From: Varroa destructor | Taxonomy: Eukaryota > Arthropoda > Arachnida > Mesostigmata > Varroidae | NCBI RefSeq assembly: GCF_002443255.2 | Contig: NW_019211455.1 | Location: forward strand, 20,373,126 to 20,437,125 | DNA: 64,000 bases | Direction: 5' to 3' | In this document: in pieces, positions 62,561-64,000 of the stretch | Layout of the letters: the number at the start of each line of letters is the position of its first letter | Position numbering within the stretch: the stretch's first letter is position 1 | The notes under the pieces: model-generated | Told to the model about the DNA's origin: nothing | The model's input: the letters and a program-made list of their open reading frames with translations, nothing else | The model's database searches: none | Translations under genes and position numbers: made by a program

Positions 62561-63600
62561 GTGAGCGACACTTCTTGTCGCTGTTCGCCTTTCGCAACTT
62601 CTCGCTCTCACGGCTTATTCTCATATTGGAATAATTTGTCGAAATGATACCAAAATGTTCCGCTCCATTCCTTGGAGGACATCTTCATTTGATGACAAGA
62701 ACGGGACGCATCACGATGATCAAGGTATCCTGACGGCAAGCAGCGACATCCCACGAACGAGCGGATGCAATACGCGACAACGTCGAGTATTCGTGCTTTT
62801 TTTCCGTCTGCAGCGCCGTCGTCTGTGCATCTATCCAAACTCGCCCGTCGGTGTATGTGTTAGCAACGTTTGGTGTTTTCGCTCTGGTGGCGCTCCTCAG
62901 CAGTCGGGCTGTCATTAGTTGATCGCTTCCTTTTTTGACGTCATCGCGCGCCTTACAGCAGATCCATTTTATCTCTCCTGCTCCAGCCAGTTGCCCGGAA
63001 ATGTGTTCGTACTCTTCTCGATTTCATATCTGTCCTGCATGTAGACGTTGCTGCATGACTGCCCTAGTCAACCCGCGTGTATCTGAGTTCCTTGTGTGTT
63101 TGTATTTATATATTACCGGCTTTGCAGTGAACGGGTACGCTCGTGTGTTGTGTGCGCATATGTGAATGGCCCTTGCAGCCGCGGCTGGCAGGCCATCTTG
63201 CGCCGGTTTCTTCTTATCCGGGTGACAAATGATGTTGAGTGTTGACGTCAGCGCAGAAAGCGGTCTGCGACGGGCTGGCGAGGCAATGTCAGCCTTACCC
63301 CTTACTCCCTCCCTCCCCCTCCCCCCCCTCTTTTGTAACTGGCCCGTTCCTAGTAACCCGGTTTACACGAGCGCCTGTTCTAGAGCTGGTCAGCGCCGGA
63401 CACTGTTGCGTCTACCGGTCAAAAGGGAATAACAAGTTGCGAAGAGAAATGAAATAAGGAAAACTGAAGCTGTATTCATTGTTGTCGCCTTGTAGCCATC
63501 CCGGTCACTGTCATTATAACGTGATGAATTAATTCACAAGCAAGCAGGCGGAGATGATAGAGCTGGTATACGATCATATCCATTCTGGATCATAGTCTAG
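62561..63600. other. GC-richer patch with unidentified small frames
   Basis: Contains a 26-residue minus-strand ATG frame (62608-62688) with codon use that looks coding (MKMSSKEWSGTFWYHFDK...), and several larger frames on both strands (for example 62655-62918 and 62935-63165, plus). No family recognised. A pyrimidine-rich tract with CCCTCCCTCC runs sits at about 63,295-63,331. Confidence 0.3.
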
Positions 63601-64000
63601 TTTCTGCCGCCGCTGTACCCATTGCAGTGCTTCTGCACGTCTATGGCACAGGCAGCGCACAGGGCCAGACGGTCTAACACATTTCAGGCATGTGCAAGCA
63701 TTTCCTTCTCCTGTTCCACAATCCCCTATAATTTAAGAACAACCTGTCCACCAAGAACCGCGTGTCGGCATCCGGGGTTTTTGTGTGAGTTGGCCCAGAA
63801 TACCTTAGACCAGCAGTACCATGGTGACAACAGCAGCCACCCACCGCCTCAATATCCTGCTCTAGCCGGTGCGTCACCGGTTGGCCATCCAGCACCCAGT
63901 GAAGGGAGAATGGCAATACAGAACCTTAGCAGTGGGAGTTTTAGGAGAAGCGTTACCACTAACGGCGAAGCAGCGGTAGCAGCAGGAACCGTACTGTACG
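63601..64000 (+). CDS. Candidate partial coding exon running off the right edge
   Basis: After a TAG at 63598-63600 this frame stays open for 133 codons and leaves the window without a stop. A strong acceptor match (ggtctaacacatttcag, with a CTAAC branch-like motif) ends at 63687; an internal ATG lies at 63643. The downstream part is hydrophilic and rich in Gln, Ser, Pro and Ala (QQYHGDNSSHPPPQYPALAG, then NLSSGSFRRSVTTNGEAAVA), as in disordered regions of animal regulatory proteins. No domain is visible in the part inside the window. A 243-base minus-strand frame overlaps (63674-63916), so chance remains possible. Because the frame is cut by the window end, its true length cannot be judged. 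Confidence 0.33.

Overview
This window looks like non-coding or sparsely coding nuclear DNA from an invertebrate, most likely an arthropod. Chelicerates such as mites would fit, but nothing in the window proves it. Base composition by eye is AT-rich (about two-fifths G+C), CpG is not visibly depleted, and (AT)n microsatellites recur every few kilobases. There are no operons, Shine-Dalgarno-spaced ORFs, rRNA genes, intact tRNA genes or CRISPR arrays. No complete protein-coding gene could be recognised. The longest uninterrupted frames are about 180 codons, have no recognisable family, and lie in GC-richer patches, so they could be exons, UTR or chance.

The certain content is transposon fossils. 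A mariner transposase relic lies on the minus strand at about 24.0-24.9 kb; its 2nd and 3rd catalytic Asp codons are still exactly 34 residues apart, but stops and frameshifts break the frame. A second, different mariner relic lies on the minus strand at about 37.9-38.2 kb. A non-LTR retrotransposon reverse transcriptase fragment lies on the plus strand at about 47.85-48.31 kb, with the active site changed from YADD to YADH and spread over three frames. A tRNA-like A-box/B-box pair at about 5.24-5.30 kb may be the head of a SINE.

Layout: AT-rich sequence without recognisable genes fills most of 1-6 kb, 7.3-10 kb, 11.6-15.7 kb, 16.7-27.6 kb, 28.8-43.9 kb, 44.9-54 kb and 55-58.2 kb. GC-richer patches lie at about 6.1-7.2, 10.0-11.6, 15.8-16.7, 27.65-28.8, 43.9-44.9, 54.0-55.0, 58.3-59.7, 60.1-61.3 and 62.6-64.0 kb. 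Two of them (27.65-28.4 and 43.9-44.6 kb) switch from pyrimidine-rich to purine-rich, a pattern that would suit a plus-strand promoter followed by a 5' UTR. Several patches contain short exon-like frames bounded by good splice-site matches (54,102-54,179; 60,801-60,947; 15,848-16,255; and a frame leaving the right edge from 63,601). They are reported at low confidence.

The most striking structural feature is at 57,740-57,868: a near-perfect 40-bp AT palindrome next to a perfect 76-bp palindrome whose 18-bp non-repetitive arms flank 40 bp of (AT). I see no evidence for a multi-gene system in this window.
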